A stretch of 64,000 nucleotides of DNA from Amaranthus tricolor (taxonomy: Eukaryota; Streptophyta; Magnoliopsida; Caryophyllales; Amaranthaceae), in assembly GCF_026212465.1 (NCBI RefSeq), contig NC_080052.1:13734160-13798159 (forward strand). The letters are read 5' to 3'. Below, in pieces: positions 10,457 to 23,871 of the stretch. The translations under genes and the position numbers were made by a program. The notes below the pieces were generated by a model. The model did not search any database. It saw nothing but the letters and a program-made list of their open reading frames with translations, and was not told the DNA's origin. The first letter of the stretch is position 1. Each line of letters opens with the position of its first letter.

Positions 10457-10794
10457 GCATCAAACTAGTGACCAGACCACCTTGCACGACACGTGGAGAC
10501 CAAACCTATTCATCCAGGACCTAGGCTAAAGTGGAAATGGAATCTTGGTACTTGGATCTAGCTATCAAGGTCCTAAAACCATTCTAACAATCCCCGTGGA
10601 CTCCTAGAAGCTGAGCCGAAGGAGGGCTGGTCGACAGTTTGCCAGATCAGAATTTTGTTTAAGTGTTTGTGGTTGTTTCGTGTTCTTTTCATGATCATTT
10701 GTAGTTTTTCACTGTGTCATTAATCAAAGCTTACGCACAACATTAATCCTTGCATAACCAAGGCCTTAATCAGCCCCGGTTTCGCATCAAAACC
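10457..10794 (+). repeat. Insert copy 8
   Basis: First copy with ttatgcgcg just upstream (CpG changed to TpG), plus gccgaagg and gtggttg. Six plain monomers follow. Confidence 0.93.
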
Positions 10795-12028
10795 AAGTTT
10801 GAGCTACTTTACGCGCGGAATTGACAAAAACGCTTAAAAACGCATAAAATCGCAACTTAACTTCTAATTTCTAGCATATGACTATTATTATCAATTCTAA
10901 CCATTTCAACACAATAATATATGCCAAATAGTGTAGTGTGCCAAGTTTCGTGCATAACAAACCAAGTTTGAGTACTTTACGCGCGAAATTGAGAAAAACG
11001 CTTTAAAACGCATAAAATCGCAACTTAACTTCTAATTTCTAGCATATGACTATTATTATCAACTCTAACCATTTCAATACAATAATATATGCCAAATAGT
11101 GTTGTGTGCCAAGTTTCGTGCATAACAAACCATGTTTGACCTACTTTACGCGCGAAATTGACAAAAATGCTTAAAAACCCATAAAATCGCAACTTAACTT
11201 CTAATTTCTAGCATATGACTATTATTATCAAGTATAACCATTTCAACACAATAATATATGCCAAATAGTGTATTGTGCCAAGTTTCGTGCATAACAAACC
11301 ATGTTTGACCTACTTTACGCGCGAAATTGACAAAAACGCTTAAAAACGCATAAAATCGCAACTTAACTTCTAATTTCTAGCATATGACTATTATTATCAA
11401 TTCTAACCATTTCAACATAATAATATATGCCAAATAGTGTTGTGTGCCAAGTTTCGTGCATAACAAACCATGTTTGACCTACTTTACGCGCGAAATTGAC
11501 AAAAACGCTTAAAAACGCATAAATCACAACTTAACTTCTAATTTCTAGCATATGACTATTATTATCAATTCTAACCATTTCAACACAATAATATATGCCA
11601 AATAGTGTTGTGTGCCAAGTTTCGTGCATAACAAACCATGTTTGACCTACTTTACGCGCGAAATTGACAAAAACGCTTAAAAACCCATAAAATCGCAACT
11701 TAACTTCTAATTTCTAGCATATGACTATTATTATCAAGTATAACCATTTCAACACAATAATATATGCCAGATAGTGTTGTGTGCCAAGTTTCGTGCATAA
11801 CAAACCATGTTTGACCTACTTTACGCGCGAAATTGACAAAAACGCTTAAAAATGCATAAAATCGCAACTTAACTTCTAATTTCTAGCATATGACTATTAT
11901 TATCAATTCTAACCATTTCAACACAATAATATATGCCAAATAGTGTTGTGTGCCAAGTTTCGTGCATAACAAACCATGTTTGACCTACTTTACACGCGAA
12001 TTTGACAAATAAAAACGCGAAATTGACA

Positions 12029-12366
12029 GCATCAAACTAGTGACCAGACCACCTTGCACGACACGTGGAGACCAAACCTATTCATCCAGGACCTAGGCTA
12101 AAGTGGAAATGGAATCTTGGTACTTGGATCTAGCTATCAAGGTCCTAAAACCATTCTAACAATCCCCGTGGACTCCTAGAAGCTGAGCCGATGGAGGGCT
12201 GGTCGACAGTTTGCCAGATCAGAATTTTGTTTAAGTGTTTGTGGTTGTTTCGTGTTCTTTTCATGATCATTTGTAGTTTTTCACTGTGTCATTAATCAAA
12301 GCTTACGCACAACATTAATCCTTGCATAACCAAGGCCTTAATCAGCCCCGGTTTCGCATCAAAACC
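12029..12366 (+). repeat. Insert copy 9
   Basis: Upstream tacacgcg; gccgatgg with gtggttg. Two plain monomers follow, one with an extra t (aataattatatg). Confidence 0.93.
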
Positions 12367-12927
12367 AAGTTTGAGCTACTTTACGCGCGGAATTGACAAA
12401 AACGCTTAAAAACGCATAAAATCGCAACTTAACTTCTAATTTCTAGCATATGACTATTATTATCAATTCTAACCATTTCAACACAATAATTATATGCCAA
12501 ATAGTGTTGTGTGCCAAGTTTCGTGCATAACAAACCATGTTTGACCTACTTTACGCGCGAAATTGACAAAAATGCTTAAAAACCCATAAAATCGCAATTT
12601 AACTTCTAATTTCTAGCATATGACTATTATGATCAAGTATAACCATTTCAACACAATAATATATGCCAAATAGTGTTGTGTGCCAAGTTTCGTGCATAAC
12701 AAACCATGTTTGAACTACTTTACGCGAGAAATTGACAAAAACGCTTAAAAACGCATAAAATCGCAACTTAACTTTTAATTTCTAGCATATGACTATTATT
12801 ATCAATTCTAACCATTTCAACACAATAATATATGCCAAATAGTGTTGTGTGCCATGTTTCGTGCATAACAAACCATGTTTGACCTACTTTATGTGCGAAT
12901 TTGACAAATAAAAACGCGAAATTGACA

Positions 12928-13265
12928 GCATCAAACTAGTGACCAGACCACCTTGCACGACACGTGGAGACCAAACCTATTCATCCAGGACCTAGGCTAA
13001 AGTGGAAATGGAATCTTGGTACTTGGATCTAGCTATCAAGGTCCTAAAACCATTCTAACAATCCCCGTGGACTCCTAGAAGTTGAGCCGAAGGAGGGCTG
13101 GTCGACAGTTTGCCAGATCAGAATTTTGTTTAAGTGTTTGTGGTTGTTTCGTGTTCTTTTCATAATCCTTTGTAGTTTTTCACTGTGTCATTAATCAAAG
13201 CTTACGCACAACATTAATCCTTGCATAACCAAGGCCTTAATCAGCCCCGGTTTCGCATCAAAACC
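12928..13265 (+). repeat. Insert copy 10
   Basis: Upstream ttatgtgcg; agttgagccgaagg and cataatcctt. Three plain monomers follow. Confidence 0.93.
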
Positions 13266-13994
13266 AAGTTTGAGCTACTTTACGCGCGGAATTGACAAAA
13301 ACGCTTAAAAACGCATAAAATCGCAACTTAACTTCTAATTTCTAGCATATGACTATTATTATCAATTCTAACCATTTCAACATAATAATATATGCCAAGT
13401 AGTGTTGTGTGCCAAGTTTCGTGCATAACAAACCATGTTTGACCTACTTTACGCGCGAAATTGACAAAAACGCTTAAAAACGCATAAAATCGCAACTTAA
13501 CTTCTAATTTCTAGCATATGACTATTATTATCAATTCTAACCATTTCAACACAATAATATATGCCAAATAGTGTTGTGTGCCAAGTTTCGTGCATAACAA
13601 ACCATGTTTGACCTACTTTACGCGCGAAATTGACAAAAACGCTTAAAAACCCATAAAATCGCAACTTAACTTCTAATTTCTAGAATATGACTATTATTAT
13701 CAAGTATAACCATTTCAACACAATAATATATTCCAAATAGTGTTGTGTGCCAAGTTTCGTGCATAACAAACCATGTTTGACCTACTTTACGCGCGAAATT
13801 GACAAAAACGCTTAAAAACGCATAAAATCGCAACTTAACTTCTAATTTCTAGCATATGACTATTATTATCAATTCTAACCATTTCAACACAATAATATAT
13901 GCCAAATAGTGTTGTGTGCCAAGTTTCGTGCATAACAAACCATGTTTGACCTACTTTACGCGCGAATTTGACAAATAAAAACGCGAAATTGACA

Positions 13995-14332
13995 GCATCA
14001 AACTAGTGACCAGACCACCTTGCACGACACGTGGAGACCAAACCTATTCATCCAGGACCTAGGCTAAAGTGGAAATGGAATCTTGGTACTTGGATCTAGC
14101 TATCAAGGTCCTAAAACCATTCTAACAATCCCCGTGGACTCCTAGAAGCTGAGCCGATGGAGGGCTGGTCGACAGTTTGCCAGATCAGAATTTTGTTTAA
14201 GTGTTTGTCGTTGTTTCGTGTTCTTTTCATGATCATTTGTAGTTTTTCACTGTGTCATTAATCAAAGCTTACGCACAACATTAATCCTTGCATAACCAAG
14301 GCCTTAATCAGCCCCGGTTTCGCATCAAAACC
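13995..14332 (+). repeat. Insert copy 11
   Basis: gccgatgg, gtcgttg; right junction aaaaccatgtttgagatac, which restores the monomer-like catgttt. Two plain monomers follow. Confidence 0.93.
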
Positions 14333-14892
14333 ATGTTTGAGATACTTTACGCGCGGAATTGACAAAAACGCTTAAAAACGCATAAAATCGCAACTTAACT
14401 TCTAATTTCTAGCATATGACTATTATTATCAAATCTAACCATTTCAACACAATAATATATGCCAAATAGTGTTGTGTGCCAAGTTTCGTGCATAACAAAC
14501 CATGTTTGACCTACTTTACGCGCGAAATTGACAAAAATGCTTAAAAACCCATAAAATCGCAATTTAACTTCTAATTTCTAGCATATGACTATTATTATCA
14601 AGTATAACCATTTCAACACAATAATATATGCCAAATAGTGTTGTGTGCCATGTTTCGTGCATAACAAACCATGTTTGACCTACTTTACGCGCGAAATTGA
14701 CAAAAACGCTTAAAAACGCATAAAATCGCAACTTAACTTCTAATTTCTAGCATATGACTATTATTATCAATTCTAACCATTTCAACACAATAATATATGC
14801 CAAATAGTGTTGTGTGCCAAGTTTCGTGCATAACAAACCATGTTTGACCTACTTTATGCGCGAATTTGACAAATAAAAACGCGAAATTGACA

Positions 14893-15230
14893 GCATCAAA
14901 CTAGTGACCAGACCACCTTGCACGACACGTGGAGACCAAACCTATTCATCCAGGACCTAGGCTAAAGTGGAAATGGAATCTTGGTACTTGGATCTAGCTA
15001 TCAAGGTCCTAAAACCATTCTAACAATCCCCGTGGACTCCTAGAAGTTGAGCCGAAGGAGGGCTGGTCGACAGTTTGCCAGATTAGAATTTTGTTTAAGT
15101 GTTTGTGGTTGTTTCGTGTTCTTTTCATGATCCTTTGTAGTTTTTCACTGTGTCATTAATCAAAGCTTACGCACAACATTAATCCTTGCATAACCAAGGC
15201 CTTAATCAGCCCCGGTTTCGCATCAAAACC
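14893..15230 (+). repeat. Insert copy 12
   Basis: agttgagccgaagg, private gattagaatt, catgatccttt. Three plain monomers follow. Confidence 0.93.
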
Positions 15231-15959
15231 AAGTTTGAGCTACTTTACGCGCGGAATTGACAAAAACGCTTAAAAACGCATAAAATCGCAACTTAACTTC
15301 TAATTTCTAGCATATGACTATTATTATCAATTCTAACCATTTCAACATAATAATATATGCCAAGTAGTGTTGTGTGCCAAGTTTCGTGCATAACAAACCA
15401 TGTTTGACCTACTTTACGCGCGAAATTAACAAAAACGCTTAAAAACGCATAAAATCGCAACTTAACTTCTAATTTCTAGCATATGACTATTATTATCAAT
15501 TCTAACCATTTCAACACAATAATATATGCCAAATAGTGTTGTGTGCCAAGTTTCGTGCATAACAAACCATGTTTGACCTACTTTACGCGCGAAATTGACA
15601 AAAACGCTTAAAAACCCATAAAATCGCAACTTAACTTCTAATTTCTAGAATATGACTATTATTATCAAGTATAACCATTTCAACACAATAATATATTCCA
15701 AATAGTGTTGTGTGCCAAGTTTCGTGCATAACAAACCATGTTTGACCTACTTTACGCGCGAAATTGACAAAAACGCTTAAAAACGCATAAAATCGCAACT
15801 TAACTTCTAATTTCTAGCATATGACTATTATTATCAATTCTAACCATTTCAACACAATAATATATGCCAAATAGTGTTGTGTGCCAAGTTTCGTGCATAA
15901 CAAACCATGTTTGACCTACTTTACGCGCGAATTTGACAAATAAAAACGTGAAATTGACA

Positions 15960-16296
15960 GTATCAAACTAGTGACCAGACCACCTTGCACGACACGTGGA
16001 GACCAAACCTATTCATCCAGGACATGGCTAAAGTGGAAATGGAATCTTGGTACTTGGATCTAGCTATCAAGGTCCTAAAACCATTCTAACAATCCCCGTG
16101 GACTCCTAGAAGTTGAGCCGAAGGAGGGCTGGTCGACAGTTTGCCAGATCAGAATTTTGTTTAAGTGTTTGTGGTTGTTTCGTGTTCTTTTCATAATCCT
16201 TTGTAGTTTTTCACTGTGTCATTAATCAAAGCTTACGCACAACATTAATCCTTGCATAACCAAGGCCTTAATCAGCCCCGGTTTCGCATCAAAACC
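15960..16296 (+). repeat. Insert copy 13 (mosaic)
   Basis: The left end has cgtgaaattgacagtatc as in copies 15, 20 and 23; the right part has agttgagccgaagg and cataatcctt as in copies 10 and 14. Private gacatggct is a 1-bp deletion form of gacctaggct. The switch lies between 15968 and 16111. Two plain monomers follow. Confidence 0.92.
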
Positions 16297-16856
16297 AAGT
16301 TTGAGCTACTTTACGCGCGGAATTGACAAAAACGCTTAAAAACGCATAAAATCGCAACTTAACTTCTAATTTCTAGCATATGACTATTATTATCAATTCT
16401 AACCATTTCAACACAATAATATATGCCAAATAGTGTTGTGTGCCAAGTTTCGTGCATAACAAACCATGTTTGACCTACTTTACGCGCGAAATTGACAAAA
16501 ATGCTTAAAAACCCATAAAATCGCAATTTAACTTCTAATTTCTAGCATATGACTCTTATTATCAAGTATAACCATTTCAACACAATAATATATGCCAAAT
16601 AGTGTTGTGTGCCAAGTTTCGTGCATAACAAACCATGTTTGAACTACTTTACGCGCGAAATTGACAAAAACGCTTAAAAACGCATAAAATCGCAACTTAA
16701 CTTTTAATTTCTAGCATATGACTATTATTATCAATTCTAACCATTTCAACACAATAATATATGCCAAATAGTGTTGTGTGCCATGTTTCGTGCATAACAA
16801 ACCATGTTTGACCTACTTTATGCGCGAATTTGACAAATAAAAACGCGAAATTGACA

Positions 16857-17194
16857 GCATCAAACTAGTGACCAGACCACCTTGCACGACACGTGGAGAC
16901 CAAACCTATTCATCCAGGACCTAGGCTAAAGTGGAAATGGAATCTTGGTACTTGGATCTAGCTATCAAGGTCCTAAAACCATTCTAACAATCCCCGTGGA
17001 CTCCTAGAAGTTGAGCCGAAGGAGGGCTGGTCGACAGTTTGCCAGATCAGAATTTTGTTTAAGTGTTTGTGGTTGTTTCGTGTTCTTTTCATAATCCTTT
17101 GTAGTTTTTCACTGTGTCATTAATCAAAGCTTACGCACAACATTAATCCTTGCATAACCAAGGCCTTAATCAGCCCCGGTTTCGCATCAAAACC
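16857..17194 (+). repeat. Insert copy 14
   Basis: agttgagccgaagg, cataatcctt, upstream ttatgcgcg. Three plain monomers follow. Confidence 0.93.
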
Positions 17195-17923
17195 AAGTTT
17201 GAGCTACTTTACGCGCGGAATTGACAAAAACGCTTAAAAACGCATAAAATCGCAACTTAACTTCTAATTTCTAGCATATGACTATTATTATCAATTCTAA
17301 CCATTTCAACATAATAATATATGCCAAGTAGTGTTGTGTGCCAAGTTTCGTGCATAACAAACCATGTTTGACCTACTTTACGCGCGAAATTGACAAAAAC
17401 GCTTAAAAACGCATAAAATAGCAACTTAACTTCTAATTTCTAGCATATGACTATTATTATAGATTCTAACCATTTCAACACAATAATATATGCCAAATAG
17501 TGTTGTGTGCCAAGTTTCGTGCATAACAAACCATGTTTGACCTACTTTACGCGCGAAATTGACAAAAACGCTTAAAAACCCATAAAATCGCAACTTAACT
17601 TCTAATTTCTAGAATATGACTATTATTATCAAGTATAACCATTTCAACACAATAATATATTCCAAATAGTGTTGTGTGCCAAGTTTCGTGCATAACAAAC
17701 CATGTTTGACCTACTTTACGCGCGAAATTGACAAAAACGCTTAAAAACGCATAAAATCGCAACATAACTTCTAATTTCTAGCATATGACTATTATTATAA
17801 ATTCTAACCATTTCAACACAATAATATATGCCAAATAGTGTTGTGTGCCAAGTTTCGTGCATAACAAACCATGTTTGACCTACTTTACGCGCGAATTTGA
17901 CAAATAAAAACGTGAAATTGACA

Positions 17924-18261
17924 GTATCAAACTAGTGACCAGACCACCTTGCACGACACGTGGAGACCAAACCTATTCATCCAGGACCTAGGCTAAAGTG
18001 GAAATGGAATCTTGGTACTTGGATCTAGCTATCAAGGTCCTAAAACCATTCTAACAATCCCCGTGGACTCCTAGAAGCTGAGCCGATGGAGGGCTGGTCG
18101 ACAGTTTGCCAGATCAGAATTTTGTTTAAGTGTTTGTCGTTGTTTCGTGTTCTTTTCATGATTATTTGTAGTTTTTCACTGTGTCATTAATCAAAGCTTA
18201 CGCACAACATTAATCCTTGCATAACCAAGGCCTTAATCAGCCCCGGTTTCGCATCAAAACC
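17924..18261 (+). repeat. Insert copy 15
   Basis: gtatcaaac, gccgatgg, catgattatt, right junction gagatac. Two plain monomers follow. Confidence 0.93.
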
Positions 18262-18821
18262 AAGTTTGAGATACTTTACGCGCGGAATTGACAAAAACGC
18301 TTAAAAACGCATAAAATCGCAACTTAACTTCTAATTTCTAGCATATGACTATTATTATCAATTCTAACCATTTCAACACAATAATATATGCCAAATAGTG
18401 TTGTGTGCCAAGTTTCGTGCATAACAAACCATGTTTGACCTACTTTACGCGCGAAATTGACAAAAATGCTTAAAAACCCATAAAATCGCAATTTAACTTC
18501 TAATTTCTAGCATATGACTATTATTATCAAGTATAACCATTTCAACACAATAATATATGCCAAATAGTGTTGTGTGCCAAGTTTCGTGCATAACAAACCA
18601 TGTTTGACCTACTTTACGCGCGAAATTGACAAAAACGCTTAAAAACGCATAAAATCGCAACTTAACTTCTAATTTCTAGCATATGACTATTATTATCAAT
18701 TCTAACCATTTCAACACAATAATATATGCCAAATAGTGTTGTGTGCCAAGTTTCGTGCATAACAAACCATGTTTGACCTACTTTATGCGCGAATTTGACA
18801 AATAAAAACGCGAAATTGACA

Positions 18822-19159
18822 GCATCAAACTAGTGACCAGACCACCTTGCACGACACGTGGAGACCAAACCTATTCATCCAGGACCTAGGCTAAAGCGGA
18901 AATGGAATCTTGGTACTTGGATCTAGCTATCAAGGTCCTAAAACCATTCTAACAATCCCCGTGGACTCCTAGAAGCTGAGCCGATGGAGGGCTGGTCGAT
19001 AGTTTGCCAGATCAGAATTTTGTTTAAGTGTTTGTGGTTGTTTCGTGTTCTTTTCATGATCATTTGTAGTTTTTCACTGTGTCATTAATCCAAGCTTACG
19101 CACAACATTATTCCTTGCATAACCAAGGCCTTAATCAGCCCCGGTTTCGCATCAAAACC
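18822..19159 (+). repeat. Insert copy 16
   Basis: ctaaagcgg, gtcgatag, atccaagctt (private), cattattcc, agttttagatac. One plain monomer follows. Confidence 0.93.
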
Positions 19160-19550
19160 AAGTTTTAGATACTTTACGCGCGGAATTGACAAAAACGCTT
19201 AAAAACGCATAAAATCGCAACTTAACTTCTAATTTCTAGCATATGACTATTATTATCAATTCTAACCATCTCAACACAATAATATATGCCAAATAGTGTT
19301 GTGTGCCAAGTTTCGTGAATAACAAACCATGTTTGACCTACTTTACGCGCGAAATTGACAAAAACGCTTAAAAACCCATAAAATCGCAACTTAACTTCTA
19401 ATTTCTAGCATATGACTATTATTATCTATTCTAATCATTTCAAAACAATAATATATGCCAAATAGTGTTGTGTGCCAATTTTCGTGCATAACAAACCATG
19501 TTTGACCTACTTTACGCGCGAATTTGACAAATAAAAACGCGAAATTGACA

Positions 19551-19888
19551 GCATCAAACTAGTGACCAGACCACCTTGCACGACACGTGGAGACCAAACC
19601 TATTCATCCAGGACCTAGGCTAAAGTGGAAATGGAATCTTGGTACTTGGATATAGTTATCAAGGTCCTAAAACCATTCTAACAATCCCCGTGGACTCCTA
19701 GAAGCTGAGCCGATGGAGGGCTGGTCGATAGTTTGCCAGATCAGAATTTTGTTTAAGTGTTTGTCGTTCTTTCATGTTCTTTTCATGATCATTTGTAGTT
19801 TTTCACTGTGTCATTAATCAAAGCTTACGCACAACATTAATCCTTGCATAACCAAGGCCTTAATCAGCCCCGGTTTCGCATCAAAACC
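19551..19888 (+). repeat. Insert copy 17
   Basis: ggatatagttatc, gtcgatag, gtcgttctttcatg. One plain monomer follows. Confidence 0.93.
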
Positions 19889-20279
19889 AAGTTTGAGCTA
19901 CTTTACGCGCGGAATTGACAAAAACGCTTAAAAACGCATAAAATCGCAACTTAACTTCTAATTTCTAGCATATGACTATTATTATCAATTCTAACCATTT
20001 CAACATAATAATATATGCCAAGTAGTGTTGTGTGCCAAGTTTCGTGCATAACAAACCATGTTTGACCTACTTTACGCGCGAAATTGACAAAAACGCTTAA
20101 AAACGCATAAAATCGCAACTTAACTTCTATTTTCTAGCATATGACTATTATTATCAATTCTAACCATTTCAACACAATAATATATGCCAAATAGTGTTGT
20201 GTGCCAAGTTTCGTGCATAACAAACCATGTTTGACCTACTTTACGCGCGAATTTGACAAATAAAAACGCGAAATTGACA

Positions 20280-20617
20280 GCATCAAACTAGTGACCAGAC
20301 CACCTTGCACGACACGTGGAGACCAAACCTATTCATCCAGGACCTAGGCTAAAGTGGAAATGGAATCTTGGTACTTGGATCTAGCTATCAAGGTCCTAAA
20401 ACCATTCTAACAATCCCCGTGGACTCCTAGAAGCTGAGCCGATGGAGGGCTGGTCGACAGTTTGCCAGATCAGAATTTTGTTTAAGTGTTTGTCGTTGTT
20501 TCGTGTTCTTTTCATGATCATTTGTAGTTTTTCACTGTGTCATTAATCAAAGCTTACGCACAACATTAATCCTTGCATAACCAAGGCCTTAATCAGCCCC
20601 GGTTTCGCATCAAAACC
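20280..20617 (+). repeat. Insert copy 18
   Basis: Matches copy 11, including aaaaccatgtttgagatac. Two plain monomers follow. Confidence 0.93.
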
Positions 20618-21177
20618 ATGTTTGAGATACTTTACGCGCGGAATTGACAAAAACGCTTAAAAACGCATAAAATCGCAACTTAACTTCTAATTTCTAGCAT
20701 ATGACTATTATTATCAATTCTAACCATTTCAACACAATAATATATGCCAAATAGTGTTGTGTGCCAAGTTTCGTGCATAACAAACCATTTTTGACCTACT
20801 TTACGCGCGAAATTGACAAAAATGCTTAAAAACCCATAAAATCGCAATTTAACTTCTAATTTCTAGCATATGACTATTATTATCAAGTATAACCATTTCA
20901 ACACAATAATATATGCCAAATAGTGTTGTGTGCCATGTTTCGTGCATAACAAACCATGTTTGACCTACTTTACGCGCGAAATTGACAAAAACGCTTAAAA
21001 ACGCATAAAATCGCAACTTAACTTCTAATTTCTAGCATATGACTATTATTATCAATTCTAACCATTTCAACACAATAATATATGCCAAATAGTGTTGTGT
21101 GCCAAGTTTCGTGCATAACAAACCATGTTTGACCTACTTTATGCGCGAATTTGACAAATAAAAACGCGAAATTGACA

Positions 21178-21515
21178 GCATCAAACTAGTGACCAGACCA
21201 CCTTGCACGACACGTGGAGACCAAACCTATTCATCCAGGACCTAGGCTAAAGTGGAAATGGAATCTTGGTACTTGGATCTAGCTATCAAGGTCCTAAAAC
21301 CATTCTAACAATCTCCGTGGACTCCTAGAAGCTGAGCCGAAGGAGGGCTGGTCGACAGTTTGCCAGATCAGAATTTTGTTTAAGTGTTTGTGGTTGTTTC
21401 GTGTTCTTTTCATGATCCTTTGTAGTTTTTCACTGTGTCATTAATCAAAGCTTACGCACAACATTAATCCTTGCATAACCAAGGCCTTAATAAGCCCCGG
21501 TTTCGCATCAAAACC
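21178..21515 (+). repeat. Insert copy 19
   Basis: aatctccgtgg and ataagcccc are private; gccgaagg, catgatccttt. One plain monomer follows. Confidence 0.93.
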
Positions 21516-21906
21516 AAGTTTGAGCTACTTTACGCGCGGAATTGACAAAAACGCTTAAAAACGCATAAAATCGCAACTTAACTTCTAATTTCTAGCATAT
21601 GACTATTATTATCAATTCTAACCATTTCAACATAATAATATATGCCAAGTAGTGTTGTGTGCCAAGTTTCGTGCATAACAAACCATGTTTGACCTACTTT
21701 ACGCGCGAAATTGACAAAAACGCTTAAAAACGCATAAAATCGCAACTTAACTTCTAATTTCTAGCATATGACTATTATTATCAATTCTAACCATTTCAAC
21801 ACAATAATATATGCCAAATAGTGTTGTGTGCCAAGTTTCGTGCATAACAAACCATGTTTGACCTACTTTACGCGCGAATTTGACAAATAAAAACGTGAAA
21901 TTGACA

Positions 21907-22244
21907 GTATCAAACTAGTGACCAGACCACCTTGCACGACACGTGGAGACCAAACCTATTCATCCAGGACCTAGGCTAAAGTGGAAATGGAATCTTGGTA
22001 CTTGGATCTAGCTATCAAGGTCCTAAAACCATTCTAACAATCCCCGTGGACTCCTAGAAGCTGAGCCGATGGAGGGCTGGTCGACAGTTTGCCAGATCAG
22101 AATTTTGTTTAAGTGTTTGTCGTTGTTTCGTGTTCTTTTCATGATTATTTGTAGTTTTTCACTGTGTCATTAATCAAAGCTTACGCACAACATTAATCCT
22201 TGCATAACCAAGGCCTTAATCAGCCCCGGTTTCGCATCAAAACC
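21907..22244 (+). repeat. Insert copy 20
   Basis: Matches copy 15 (gtatcaaac, catgattatt, gagatac). Two plain monomers follow. Confidence 0.93.
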
Positions 22245-22804
22245 AAGTTTGAGATACTTTACGCGCGGAATTGACAAAAACGCTTAAAAACGCATAAAAT
22301 CGCAACTTAACTTCTAATTTCTAGCATATGACTATTATTATCAATTCTAACCATTTCAACACAATACTATATGCCAAATAGTGTTGTGTGCCAAGTTTCG
22401 TGCATAACAAACTATGTTTGACCTACTTTACGCGCGAAATTGACAAAAATGCTTAAAAACCCATAAAATCGCAATTTAACTTCTAATTTCTAGCATATGA
22501 CTATTATTATCAAGTATAACCATTTCAACACAATAATATATGCCAAATAGTGTTGTGTGCCAAGTTTCGTGCATAACAAACCATGTTTGACCTACTTTAC
22601 GCGCGAAATTGACAAAAACGCTTAAAAACGCATAAAATCGCAACTTAACTTCTAATTTCTAGCATATGACTATTATTATCAATTCTAACCATTTCAACAC
22701 AATAATATATGCCAAATAGTGTTGTGTGCCAAGTTTCGTGCATAACAAACCATGTTTGACCTACTTTATGCGCGAATTTGACAAATAAAAACGCGAAATT
22801 GACA

Positions 22805-23142
22805 GCATCAAACTAGTGACCAGACCACCTTGCACGACACGTGGAGACCAAACCTATTCATCCAGGACCTAGGCTAAAGCGGAAATGGAATCTTGGTACT
22901 TGGATCTAGCTATCAAGGTCCTAAAACCATTCTAACAATCCCCGTGGACTCCTAGAAGCTGAGCCGATGGAGGGCTGGTCGATAGTTTGCCAGATCAGAA
23001 TTTTGTTTAAGTGTTTGTGGTTGTTTCGTGTTCTTTTCATGATCATTTGTAGTTTTTCACTGTGTCATTAATCAAAGCTTACGCACAACATTATTCCTTG
23101 CATAACCAAGGCCTTAATCAGCCCCGGTTTCGCATCAAAACC
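22805..23142 (+). repeat. Insert copy 21
   Basis: Matches copy 16 but with the usual atcaaagctt. One plain monomer follows. Confidence 0.93.
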
Positions 23143-23533
23143 AAGTTTTAGATACTTTACGCGCGGAATTGACAAAAACGCTTAAAAACGCATAAAATCG
23201 CAACTTAACTTCTAATTTCTAGCATATGACTATTATTATCAATTCTAACCATCTCAACACAATAATATATGCCAAATAGTGTTGTGTGCCAAGTTTCGTG
23301 AATAACAAACCATGTTTGACCTACTTTACGCGCGAAATTGACAAAAACGCTTAAAAACCCATAAAATCGCAACTTAACTTCTAATTTCTAAAATATGACT
23401 ATTATTATCTATTCTAATCATTTCAAAACAATAATATATGCCAAATAGTGTTGTGTGCCAATTTTCGTGCATAACAAACCATGTTTGACCTACTTTACGC
23501 GCGAATTTGACAAATAAAAACGCGAAATTGACA

Positions 23534-23871
23534 GCATCAAACTAGTGACCAGACCACCTTGCACGACACGTGGAGACCAAACCTATTCATCCAGGACCTA
23601 GGCTAAAGTGGAAATGGAATCTTGGTACTTGGATATAGTTATCAAGGTCCTAAAACCATTCTAACAATCCCCGTGGACTCCTAGAAGCTGAGCCGATGGA
23701 GGGCTGGTCGATAGTTTGCCAGATCAGAATTTTGTTTAAGTGTTTGTCGTTGTTTCATGTTCTTTTCATGATCATTTGTAGTTTTTCACTGTGTCATTAA
23801 TCAAAGCATACGCACAACATTAATCCTTGCATAACCAAGGCCTTAATCAGCCCCGGTTTCGCATCAAAACC
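23534..23871 (+). repeat. Insert copy 22
   Basis: Matches copy 17; tcaaagcata and a private gataaaaacg just downstream. Three plain monomers follow. Confidence 0.93.

Larger units (their letters stand above)
12029..17923 (+). repeat. Higher-order repeat, about 1,965 bp, three copies
   Basis: Copies start at inserts 9 (12029), 11 (13995) and 13 (15960), each a pair of inserts with 2 then 3 plain monomers. Second inserts (10, 12, 14) share agttgagccgaagg and a change in the catgatcatt stretch. The three-monomer run ends with a marked unit having tagaatatgac and atattcc. 1,965 equals 2 x 391 + 7 x 169. Insert 13 at the start of copy 3 is a mosaic. Confidence 0.87.
17924..19888 (+). repeat. Three-insert block, copy 1 of 3
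   Basis: Inserts 15, 16 and 17 with 2 and 1 plain monomers between them. Markers in order are gtatcaaac, ctaaagcgg with agttttagatac, and ggatatagtt. The same ordered block recurs at 21907-23871 and 24601-26565. Private changes here include atccaagctt in insert 16 and gtcgttctttcatg in insert 17. Confidence 0.88.
20280..21515 (+). repeat. Two-insert block shared with 13995-15230
   Basis: Inserts 18-19 and the two monomers between them match inserts 11-12. Both pairs have the unusual aaaaccatgtttgagatac right junction, a gccatgtttcg monomer and 898-bp spacing. The copies are 6,285 bp apart with other blocks in between, so homogenisation here works on blocks of a few units rather than on neighbours only. 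Confidence 0.8.
21907..23871 (+). repeat. Three-insert block, copy 2 of 3
   Basis: Inserts 20-22 repeat the marker order of 17924-19888 at an offset of 3,983 bp and with the same length. Private changes are cacaatactat near 22363, ttctaaaatatgac near 23390 and tcaaagcata in insert 22. Confidence 0.88.
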
